Assembly (NCBI RefSeq): GCF_009909195.1
Contig: NZ_JAAAMU010000024.1
Coordinates: 1-64,000 of the forward strand
Source of the DNA: Paenibacillus sacheonensis
Lineage (GTDB): Bacteria > Bacillota > Bacilli > Paenibacillales > Paenibacillaceae
DNA length: 64,000 nt
Direction of reading: 5' to 3'
Positions 52,401-58,794 of this stretch are shown piece after piece; the stretch's first letter is position 1, and each line of letters opens with the position of its first letter. Below the pieces are notes generated by a model. It was not told the origin of the DNA, did not search any database, and saw nothing but the letters and a program-made list of their open reading frames with translations. A program made the position numbers and the translations under genes.

Positions 52401-52986
52401 CACTTTCGCCCAAGAGCAGCTTCCGGCGTCCTGGAAGGTCGCAAGCTTCGGCAATGCGAGCGGTACGGCTTCGTTCCTGGACGGCCGCTATACCGTATCG
52501 AGCAACGGCTACGACGTGTGGGGCAAGGCCGATGACTTCGTCTACCTGTATCAGAACGCGCATGTTGAAGACGGCGAGGAGCTCTCGGTAACGGCGCATA
52601 TCGAGTCCGTGAATAACACCAACGGCAACGCTTCGTCGGGCGTCATGCTGCGCTCGGGCACGGGGGATGGCGACAAGCATGTCCACTTCCGCCTGCTGCC
52701 GAGCGGCGATGCGCTGATCGTGTACCGCACGGAAACGGGCGGCGAGTCCTCCTATGCGTACGGGCTCAAATTCCAATACCCGGAAGGCGGCACGATCCGC
52801 TTGACCAAGACGGACAAGGTCGTCACCGTCTCGTACCTCGACACGGCGAAGAACGAATGGGTCAAGCTGCAGGATATCGCGATCGACCTCGGCAATGATG
52901 TGCTGGCCGGCGTAGGCGTGTTCGCGCAGTCGGATGTGTTGACCGAGTCGAAGATTTCCGACTTGGAGGTTAAGGTCGGAAAGTAA
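49405..52986 (+). CDS. Secreted right-handed beta-helix protein with Big domains
   Basis: A ~1193-residue exported protein. I use ATG 49405 (MRNKWKTSMALSVIMSIIVM) since TAGGAG lies at a workable distance; an ATG at 49393 directly abuts that site. The signal peptide ends APAYA. Residues ~40-75 read FYVSTSGSDEWSGTLAEPN, typical of polysaccharide-active beta-helix proteins. The beta-helix continues to ~650, with SNAKDIAIKNSRIENVGLTG and similar turns. Residues ~730-1010 contain two or three bacterial Ig-like (Big_2) domains. The C-terminal ~180 residues resemble a LamG-like or CBM module (SSGVMLRSGTGDGDKHVHFR). A lyase or glycosidase on plant cell-wall polymers is likely; the substrate is unknown. 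Confidence 0.87.
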   Translation: MRNKWKTSMALSVIMSIIVMLAAPAYAAQDAKQHAAAFRANFYVSTSGSDEWSGTLAEPNTTTTDGPFRTLGRAQEAVRSSIAAGMSADVVVAVREGTYEINETLSMTEEDSGRDGHQVVYRNYPGELPVLSAGKRLTDWTTEDGIVYEAKLDPSLSFDTMYENGARSIKARYPNQGAPREGYNHVSAYLKDTPKRAFAFASGDIPLMKDVSELEAVVWGGGPDGEWSWSRDTIGVDAVDFEKGTVTLKSDSTYELGKGSRYFVQGNLQLLDAPGEFYVDQAGGTLYYRPYKLPIANQTIVVPTLGRILSFVGSSAETPVQNLVWDGISVEHGDANTVQLGSDQEDGAVYLSNAKDIAIKNSRIENVGLTGIQASGYAQGIAVSGNEIGSIGNTGVRFNAPYATRSYVNKNNTIVNNHIYSTGQIFGSAAGLELANSGDSTIAHNRIHDTPRNAISLSATPINQSIGQQIEGTTVTEGNKLMFVQTKNNVFEYNDLSNANTDSQDTGLFYSWGLAMNNTFSHNYVHDSNIYFSFGYAVYLDDEAYQFTVADNLITHQQDAGEGQMRGSFFVKGIGNKLVNNVLANSPNAQSGFTTAQSCCSHGPTSGNDYVGNIFYNAGQSLYAHNGWAADVVANNDYNAFYQPNGKYILNNTTGAVTLADWQSVQNGAYDQHSVITDRLFANAAGEDFRLAYDSLARGLGIHSLDVSQMGLLPGYPFADAADKLDRVYVQANMELSGDALSLKDKQQAQLSVLGRTKNGYAIAVDHQHVSFKSDNAKVAGVNDLGVVRAGKAGKAKITVTVNRDGFVSKQELYVFVGDRLSDDVMQTPKQTLVLDETTSLHLYGQTALGQVMNLPGASISYRSSDESVVKVDAAGNLKAAALGSATVTATVKDKETGAVFRKQAVISVVTAKLNGLKATLEHKGLHPGESSPIRVTGTMSDDTDADLTKAAFAYVSDNEKVATVDAQGKVAITGTGSAYVTVTATLQNVTKTARIYLVTFAQEQLPASWKVASFGNASGTASFLDGRYTVSSNGYDVWGKADDFVYLYQNAHVEDGEELSVTAHIESVNNTNGNASSGVMLRSGTGDGDKHVHFRLLPSGDALIVYRTETGGESSYAYGLKFQYPEGGTIRLTKTDKVVTVSYLDTAKNEWVKLQDIAIDLGNDVLAGVGVFAQSDVLTESKISDLEVKVGK

Positions 52987-53124
52987 ACGGGTTGGAAAAA
53001 GACCGCCGCGGGGCAGTCTCGGATTGTCGAGAACATCAAAATTCGCAAGATGCTAAGGGGCTGCGGTTTGCCTATGCCCCCTCCCTAATCGTCACGCTTG
53101 GGATAATGGACTACTCACCTTGCA

Positions 53125-53261
53125 GCTAACGATTGTGAGGAGGGCTAAACGGTTCAAAATGACCCTTTCATATCGCTAACGCTTGCCAGGGGGCTTATTG
53201 CGAGATTATCCCGTACAAATCAGCTCCTATACGCCAAATAACGCCAGCCACAATCGTTAGC
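53125..53261. repeat. Inverted-repeat bounded intergenic element
   Basis: The exact 13-mer GCTAACGATTGTG (53125-53137) returns inverted as CACAATCGTTAGC (53249-53261). Inside and around it are further GCTAACG / CGTTAG pieces (e.g. near 53175 and 53310). It has no coding frame. It could be a small mobile (MITE-like) element or a structured RNA. The whole 52987-53813 stretch has no gene. Confidence 0.55.
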
Positions 53262-53402
53262 GTAAATTTAGCTGTATTTTCGGACGATTAGCACCGCTGG
53301 CACCCGTTAGGCGCCCGACCGGATTCAAGTTGAACGCTCAATTACTTCCGCTGCTGTTTCCTGCTGTTGAACTCCCTTAACACGCAGCGGTTTCTACATC
53401 CT

Positions 53403-53430
53403 AAGACTGCCTCCGGGCAGTCTTTTTTTC
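53403..53430 (+). terminator. Intrinsic terminator
   Basis: Perfect AGACTGCC-TCCG-GGCAGTCT hairpin and a run of seven T residues. It lies ~420 bp after the secreted beta-helix gene, which it may terminate, or it may end a transcript that starts inside the repeat region. Confidence 0.8.
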
Positions 53431-53531
53431 GGCTGGCCGCGAGGGCGTGATGAGCGCCGAACATGGAGCGGCCATCCGTTCGCTCGCTGCATTTCATGGC
53501 AAGAAACGACAGCGCTGCACGAAAAGCAGCT

Positions 53532-53637
53532 TGCCCCATCAGACCAGCATTTAGAGCCGATATTATGAGCCAAAGCCAGCTTTTACTGCATCTGGCCAGC
53601 AATGCTAAAACGATATTATGAGCCAACGTCAGCTTTT
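53532..53637. repeat. Tandem ~53-bp imperfect direct repeat
   Basis: Two adjacent ~53-bp units end in an almost identical 27 bp (53558-53584 and 53611-53637; 25 of 27 match) that start CGATATTATGAGCCAA and end CAGCTTTT. The front halves (GACCAGCATTTAG / GGCCAGCAATGCT) are more diverged. No coding content. Confidence 0.75.
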
Positions 53638-53640
53638 CGC

Positions 53641-53757
53641 GCTTCAACCGCTTTTCCTGCTTTTCCTGCTTTCCCTGCTTTCCTTGCTTCTCTCGCTTCT
53701 CCAGCTTCTCCCACTTTACTCGCTTTCCCCGCTTTCCCCGCTTCTCCTACTCCGCTC
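53641..53757 (+). repeat. Pyrimidine-rich imperfect 9-bp tandem array
   Basis: About 13 units of a degenerate nonamer (GCTTTTCCT, GCTTTCCCT, GCTTCTCTC, GCTTCTCCA and similar) form a nearly pure C/T tract on the plus strand. It precedes the ohr terminator. Probably slipped-strand expansion. Confidence 0.8.
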
Positions 53758-53772
53758 TCCCTTCGTTGACGT

Positions 53773-53810
53773 AAAAAAGCACCGGCCGGGCTCATGCCCG
53801 AACGGTGCTT
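53773..53810 (-). terminator. Intrinsic terminator after ohr
   Basis: AAGCACCG ... CGGTGCTT outer stem with an inner GGGC/GCCC stem and a T-run on the minus strand, ending 3 bp from the ohr stop. Confidence 0.88.
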
Positions 53811-53813
53811 CCG

Positions 53814-54230
53814 TCAGACGACGCGAATCGCCACGTCGATGTTGCCTTTCGTTGCCTTGGAGTACGGACAGATCTGATGCGCGTCCTCCGTCAGCTCTTT
53901 GGCGAGCCCCGCGTCGACGCCCTTCAGCGTAACGTCCAGGGCGACCGCCAGCTCGAAGCCTCCGGTCTCGTCCTTCCCGATGGTGACATGCGCCGTCACC
54001 GAGGTGCCGTCGAACTTGACCTTCTTCTGCCGGCAAGCGAGATTCAGCGCGCTTTCGAAGCAAGCCGCGTAACCGGCCGCGAACAGCTGCTCCGGATTGG
54101 TCGCCGCGCCGCCTGCGCCGCCCAGCTCCTTCGGCATCACAAGATCAAGATTCAACACGCCGTCGCTCGAAGTAAGCTTGCCTTCGCGTCCGCCCGTGAC
54201 CATGACGGAAGCGGTATATAGTGGATCCAT
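53814..54230 (-). CDS. ohr: Organic hydroperoxide resistance protein, Ohr/OsmC family
   Basis: A 138-residue Ohr protein. The two catalytic cysteines are in FAAGYAACFESALNLACRQK (peroxidatic Cys) and EDAHQICPYSKATKGNIDV (resolving Cys). LYTASVMVTGGREGKLTSSD is the typical Ohr start. It reduces organic and lipid hydroperoxides via a lipoyl-linked thiol. No OhrR regulator gene is next to it in the window. Confidence 0.95.
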   Translation of the reverse strand: MDPLYTASVMVTGGREGKLTSSDGVLNLDLVMPKELGGAGGAATNPEQLFAAGYAACFESALNLACRQKKVKFDGTSVTAHVTIGKDETGGFELAVALDVTLKGVDAGLAKELTEDAHQICPYSKATKGNIDVAIRVV

Positions 54231-54538
54231 GTGTTTATCCCTCCGCGCGTTCTATAGATTAGATTGGCTCGCTGTTGGAATACACGGCTGCCGACTGCCT
54301 GCGCCCGGCAAGTATGGCCATGTCGCGCTTTAGCACTTCATGCAGCCCGAGCCGAGTCCGCCATCCTATAAAAGCATCTCCATTTTGTCCATCCTTATCC
54401 ACTGGCGCGGCGTGCGAAGCAGATCACATGTACGGATAAAACTTAGGCCGGCAGCGACCATTACCGCCGCGCCGCATAGAGGCCGACGAACGTGGCATAC
54501 TAGTTCCAATTGTAAAACTTGCCAGGGGAGGCGCTTCT

Positions 54539-54658
54539 ATGCAAGCCTTGCTCCATTGGATCGGCCAACATTGGCTGCCGGTCAGCGTCGTTTGTCTCGC
54601 CTTAATCGCCATCGCGTTTGTCACGAACAAGCGCAAGTCGCTGTTTTATAAGGAATAG
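54539..54658 (+). CDS. 39-residue single-pass membrane protein
   Basis: A short gene with a strong ribosome binding site AGGGGAGG 7 bases before the ATG. It encodes MQALLHWIGQHWLPVSVVCL, then ALIAIAFVTNKRKSLFYKE: one membrane helix and a positively charged tail, so the C-terminus is likely cytoplasmic. A clear terminator follows directly. The good ribosome site and terminator speak for a real small protein. Function unknown. The rest of 54231-54538 holds nothing I can assign. Confidence 0.65.
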   Translation: MQALLHWIGQHWLPVSVVCLALIAIAFVTNKRKSLFYKE

Positions 54659-54660
54659 CG

Positions 54661-54716
54661 CAAAAGCCCGGCCAGGTTCCGCTCGTCGTTCGAGCGAATC
54701 CTGCCGGGCTTTATTC
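54661..54716. terminator. Intrinsic terminator between convergent genes
   Basis: AAGCCCGGC(C)AGG ... CCT(G)CCGGGCTT with an inner GCTCG/CGAGC hairpin; T-runs lie on both strands, so it can end both the small membrane protein gene and the histidine kinase gene. Confidence 0.88.
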
Positions 54717-54768
54717 ATGCTCCTGCTTGGTTGTTTACCTTGCCTCGAAGCGCACGCCCGCTTCCTGC

Positions 54769-56187
54769 TTACTCGACTTGCTGCTGCACCTCGGTCAGCA
54801 GCGGCAGCCGAATCGTGACTGTCGTGCCTACGTCCACGACGCTCTCGAGCCGGAAATCGCCGCCGTGCAGCTCGACGATTTCCTTGCAGATCGCAAGCCC
54901 GAGCCCGCTGCCGGAGCGCTGACTGGAGCCCTTATAAAACTTCTCCGTCACATGCGGCAAATCTTCGGGCGGAATGCCGATGCCGGAATCTCGGATGGAC
55001 ATGCGGACAAAGCCTTCTTCCTGCCCCGCGTTCACGTTGATCGAGCCGCCCTTGGGCGTGAACTTAAGCGCGTTGTCGAGCACGTTGATGAACACCTGCT
55101 TCATGCGGTCCGCGTCGACCTTGGCCAGCAGCGGAACATCGCCGATGTCGCCGCGGATCGCCACGCTCTCCCGCTGCCCGCGCGCCTCGAACTGCCGCAG
55201 CGTCTCCCCGAGCGTCCTGCGGATGTCCAGCGTTTCCGGATGCAGGACGGTGCTCTTGGCGTACAGCTTGGAGAAATCGAGCAAATCCTCGACAAGCCCG
55301 GACAAGCGCTCCGTCTCCCGATCTATGATGGTGAGGCCCATATTCAGCTCCTCCACGTCGGTCGGGTCGCCGGAAGCCAGCGTCTCGCTCCAACCCTTGA
55401 TGGACGTGAGCGGCGTGCGCAGTTCATGCGAGATGGAGGAAATAAAATCTTCCTTCAGCTTCTCCCTGCGGGTCAGCTCCGACGCCATCGTGTTGAGCGT
55501 ATCCGCCAATCGCCCGATCTCGTCGCGATCATGCAGCGCGGCTCTTCGGCTCCAATCGCCCTCCGCCATCTTCTCGGCGACCTTCGTCAGGTTGCGGATC
55601 GGTCTTGCGATGCGGTTCGCGATCAGAACGCTCATCGTAAAGAACAGCAGCACGACGAACGAGCCGACCAGCACCGTCAGCCACAGAATATTGCGAATGA
55701 TCCGATCCAGCGTCACCAGCGAAGCGGTATAGCGGAACATGGCCGTGACGCGGTTGCCTTCCTTGACAGGCAGCGTCACCGCGATGATTCGCTCGTTCGT
55801 GATCGGATCCCGACCGCGCCATATTCCCCTGTCATGCGCCATGGCCTGGCGGACATCCGGCGTATCCAGCGTCGCGCCGCCGCCGCCGAAGCCGTCGCTG
55901 TCGATGACGATCGCGCCGGAGCCGGTAAGCAGCTGCAGATGCGCCGTGCCGACGGTCATGTTTTGCAGCATGTAGCGCGCCTTCTCCTTCATCGGCTCGT
56001 CGGCGATCATCCGATTATGCAGCGCCGCCTCCGTCTGCGCGCGTTGGAGCACGGAGCTGACGGCGCTGGAATAGTAGTAGTTCCACACGAGCGTGCCGAA
56101 TAAGGAGCCCAGCATCACCACGACGAGCACGATCAGCACGCCGTAGCTCCAGACGATCCGGGTGCGGAGGCTGGTGATGCCGGTCAT
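54769..56187 (-). CDS. Sensor histidine kinase with HAMP domain
   Basis: A 472-residue kinase. Start ATG 56187 (MTGITSLRTRIVWSYGVLIV) overlaps the stop of the response regulator gene (ATGA); a longer frame to 56406 would lie inside that gene. Two membrane segments (~14-36, ~165-187) flank a ~125-residue extracytoplasmic sensor. HAMP (IANRIARPIRNLTKVAEKMA) is followed by the H-box ISSISHELRTPLTSIKGWSE, N-box FINVLDNALKFTPKG, G1 DSGIGIPPEDL and G2 RSGSGLGLAICKEI. A PhoR/ResE-like OmpR-partner kinase; the signal is unknown. Confidence 0.92.
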   Translation of the reverse strand: MTGITSLRTRIVWSYGVLIVLVVVMLGSLFGTLVWNYYYSSAVSSVLQRAQTEAALHNRMIADEPMKEKARYMLQNMTVGTAHLQLLTGSGAIVIDSDGFGGGGATLDTPDVRQAMAHDRGIWRGRDPITNERIIAVTLPVKEGNRVTAMFRYTASLVTLDRIIRNILWLTVLVGSFVVLLFFTMSVLIANRIARPIRNLTKVAEKMAEGDWSRRAALHDRDEIGRLADTLNTMASELTRREKLKEDFISSISHELRTPLTSIKGWSETLASGDPTDVEELNMGLTIIDRETERLSGLVEDLLDFSKLYAKSTVLHPETLDIRRTLGETLRQFEARGQRESVAIRGDIGDVPLLAKVDADRMKQVFINVLDNALKFTPKGGSINVNAGQEEGFVRMSIRDSGIGIPPEDLPHVTEKFYKGSSQRSGSGLGLAICKEIVELHGGDFRLESVVDVGTTVTIRLPLLTEVQQQVE

Positions 56188-57173
56188 TGACCGTCGCTCC
56201 GGTTCCAACGGTAGCCGAAGCCCCACAGCGTCTCGATATGCTTGGGATCGGACGGCTGGATCTCGATCTTCTGCCGGATGCGCCGGATATTCACGTCGAC
56301 GATTTTCAAATCCCCGACATAATGGCGTCCCCATACCGCATTCAAAATATCGTCCCGGCTCAGGCCTTCGCCCTCCCGTTCCATGAGCAGCTTCACGAGC
56401 GTCCACTCGGTCGGGGTCAGCACGATCTCGGCGTTATCTTTCCACAAGCGCCGTTCGGCCGAAGACAGCAGAAACGGTCCGGATGCGATGTCCCCGGGAC
56501 GAGCCTGGCGCTGGTGGCCGGCCGCGCCTGGCCGGTCGTTCGGCCGCGCCGCGTCGCCTGCGGCATCGCCGCCGCCGTGCGCAGTTCCGCCAGCCGGCTG
56601 AACGGCTTGCCCTGCAGCCGCCCCGGGAGGCTGCGCTCCGGCAGCCTGTCCATCGCCGACGCCGTGCAAGGCGCTTTGCCCTGCTTCCGCAAAGCCGGTT
56701 CGCCGGTCTTCTGCGCCATCCGTGTGTACGCGTTCCCGATTCGGGTCGACGACTCCGACGGCGAGCCCCCACGCCTCTGCCGAGCCGGCCTGTTCTTCGC
56801 CGACCGGCATCATGCGTCGCTTCAACGCATTCAGCCTGGCGATAAGTTCGCCCGGGCTGAACGGCTTCTGTACGTAATCGTCGGCGCCAAGCTCCAGTCC
56901 CCGGATCTTGTCCTCCTCCTGAGACTTTGCCGTCAGCATGATGATCCCCATGCGCGGGAAAAGCTGCCGCAGCCGCTCGCATACCTCAAAGCCGCTGATC
57001 GTTGGCAGCATGACGTCAAGCAATGCAATATCGAAAGGCGGAACGGCCGACTCCGCTAGCGCCAGCGCTGTTTCTCCGTCCTCGGCCTCCGTGACCTCCA
57101 TGCCGTTGCGCTTCAAATTAATGCGGACAAACCCGCGAATCGCCTCTTCGTCCTCCAAAAATAGTACCCGCAT
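56184..57173 (-). CDS. OmpR-family response regulator with an expanded linker
   Basis: A 329-residue regulator; usual length is ~235. Receiver residues 1-~115: VLFLEDEEAIRGF, phosphoacceptor Asp in IALLDVMLPTISGFEVC, IIMLTAKSQEEDK, LGADDYVQKPFSPGEL. Winged-helix domain from ~235 to the end: LTPTEWTLVKLLMEREGEGL, RDDILNAVWGRHYVGDLKIV, DVNIRRIRQKIEI and HIETLWGFGYRWN. Between them is a ~100-residue Gly/Ala/Gln/Arg-rich linker, compared with ~15 in relatives; it is probably disordered. GGGGGGACGGCCGC precedes the ATG. Translationally coupled to the kinase. Confidence 0.9.
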   Translation of the reverse strand: MRVLFLEDEEAIRGFVRINLKRNGMEVTEAEDGETALALAESAVPPFDIALLDVMLPTISGFEVCERLRQLFPRMGIIMLTAKSQEEDKIRGLELGADDYVQKPFSPGELIARLNALKRRMMPVGEEQAGSAEAWGLAVGVVDPNRERVHTDGAEDRRTGFAEAGQSALHGVGDGQAAGAQPPGAAAGQAVQPAGGTAHGGGDAAGDAARPNDRPGAAGHQRQARPGDIASGPFLLSSAERRLWKDNAEIVLTPTEWTLVKLLMEREGEGLSRDDILNAVWGRHYVGDLKIVDVNIRRIRQKIEIQPSDPKHIETLWGFGYRWNRSDGQ

Positions 57174-57207
57174 GCGGCCGTCCCCCCTTTAATCTATCGT
57201 CTGAGCC

Positions 57208-57367
57208 GAATGCTGCATGTCCAACCTCCGGTCGTTCACGCAAACCAATCCGCTTCTCTATCGGAATGCTGCATGTCCAACCTCCGGTCGTTCACGCAAA
57301 CCAATCCGCTTCTCTATCGGAATGCTGCATGTCCAACCTCCGGTCGTTCACGCAAACCAATCCGCTT
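57208..57367 (+). repeat. Triple 56-bp tandem repeat related to the 16S leader
   Basis: Units at 57208-57263, 57264-57319 and 57320-57367 (last one partial) are identical. Each begins GAATGCTGCATGTCCAACCT and contains CACGCAAACCAATCCGCTTC. A short echo (ACCAATCCGCTT) follows the last unit. The first ~43 bp of the unit match the rrn leader element at 106-147. It fills the gap between the response regulator start and the 3' end of the FG-GAP lipoprotein gene. 56 is not a multiple of 3, so it is not a coding repeat. Confidence 0.9.
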
Positions 57368-57378
57368 ACCAATCCGCT

Positions 57379-58773
57379 TTATTGCAGCTGTTTAAACAAC
57401 CGCTTCATTTCCGCCTCGTCCGGCGGGAAGGTTCCTTGGACCGAAGTCCCGGTCTGCTCCTGCTCGTCCGGAAGCTTATCGTGCCAAACTGCGTAATAGA
57501 CGAGTCCGCTCCCGCGGCCGAGCTCCAGATACCGGCTGTCCTCGTCCTGCAGCTTCCCTTCCTGGCTGCCCCAATCGCCGATCGGCACGACGTGCACGGT
57601 CAATATTTCTTCCCGGGCGCCGGTTGTTTCGTTATAGGCATCCAGCGCAATATCGCTTCTGCCGCCAACGAGCGGCCTTCTGAACGTATACTCGCTCCAC
57701 GACGGCGGAATCTGGATGGCATACGCGCTCGCCGCATCGGTGTACCGGCTGCCGACGACGGCAAAATCATCCGAGCCGTTCCACTGCTTGTACTCCTCGA
57801 TCCACAGCAGATCGCTGTAAGGAACGCCCTCCGACTGTCCCGGCGCTTCCCGAAGCTTATGCACCTCGAGCATCCCGTCGCCGTTGCCGTCGCCGCTCAG
57901 CACCGCGTTCGCGTTCGTCTGCACGTTCTCGTCGCCGGATGTCGGCGGCGGGAAGACTTGGATCAGCTTGCCTGCATTCCATACCAGCATCGTCGAAGTG
58001 GACGAGTTCGATCCGATGGCGGCATCCGTCACGATTCCGAATTTGCCCGGGGCGAGCTTGCCCAGCTTCACCTGGATGTACCCGTTCACCGAGCCGTCCA
58101 GCCCGGCGGAAGCGATCTTGCTCACGTTGTCCCCGCGAAATTGGTACATTCCGATCGTCGCGGTCATCTTGATCCCTTGCAGGTTGATCAGGCCGATCTC
58201 CGGACTGCCGTCGCCGTTGCCGTCGCCGATGCCCATCGTATCGTACGGAAGCTCCGCGATCGGCTTCGGCGGGCTGATATCCCGCGGATCCGGGCTCAGA
58301 TGGTACAGGGTCAAAATATGCTGCGGCTCGCCGAACTGGTTCCATCCGATCATCAGCTCGGGCACGCCGTCGCGGTCGAGATCCTCCGCCCGCAGCACGT
58401 CCACGCCGTACGCGGACGATTCCGCGAACGTAACGCGCTGCCTCCAGCTGCCCGCCGACTGCTCCAGCACCATGGCATGCTGCGTGCCGGTCTCGTCCGC
58501 GAAGACGACGAAAGCTTCCTTCGTTCCGTCGCCGTCGCCGTCGAATTCGAGAATCGACGCGTTCGCGGCCTCGTGGGTGACGACCGCCAACTTGGCGCGC
58601 AAGGGCAAAATGTTCTTCAACGCGGCGGCCAATGCCGTATTCGTCGGCATCGGCCGCGGGGCCATCAGCAGATCCGCCGGCGTCTTCGTATACCGGCAGC
58701 CTGCGGTCAGCAGCAGTACGGCCAGCCCTCCGAGCAGGAACGCCGCTCGCATATAACGTCGTATGACACTCAA
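57379..58773 (-). CDS. FG-GAP/VCBS-repeat lipoprotein
   Basis: A 464-residue lipoprotein with lipobox LLTAGC after a hydrophobic leader. The body holds repeated Asp-rich calcium-type loops: EFDGDGDGTKEAFVVF, DLDRDGVPELMIG, GIGDGNGDGSPEIGLINL and SGDGNGDGMLEVHKL, as in FG-GAP/VCBS beta-propellers. The C-terminal ~130 residues are another domain (AYAIQIPPSWSEYTFRRPLV). Such proteins sit on the outer face of the membrane; the function is unknown. It lies just downstream of a polysaccharide deacetylase gene (21 bp) in the same direction, so they are probably co-transcribed. Confidence 0.85.
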   Translation of the reverse strand: MSVIRRYMRAAFLLGGLAVLLLTAGCRYTKTPADLLMAPRPMPTNTALAAALKNILPLRAKLAVVTHEAANASILEFDGDGDGTKEAFVVFADETGTQHAMVLEQSAGSWRQRVTFAESSAYGVDVLRAEDLDRDGVPELMIGWNQFGEPQHILTLYHLSPDPRDISPPKPIAELPYDTMGIGDGNGDGSPEIGLINLQGIKMTATIGMYQFRGDNVSKIASAGLDGSVNGYIQVKLGKLAPGKFGIVTDAAIGSNSSTSTMLVWNAGKLIQVFPPPTSGDENVQTNANAVLSGDGNGDGMLEVHKLREAPGQSEGVPYSDLLWIEEYKQWNGSDDFAVVGSRYTDAASAYAIQIPPSWSEYTFRRPLVGGRSDIALDAYNETTGAREEILTVHVVPIGDWGSQEGKLQDEDSRYLELGRGSGLVYYAVWHDKLPDEQEQTGTSVQGTFPPDEAEMKRLFKQLQ

Positions 58774-58794
58774 TCGTTTGGCGCTCCTTCCCGA

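Noticed and set aside
57208..57367. CRISPR array
   Set aside because: The 56-bp units are directly adjacent without unique spacers and no cas genes are present.
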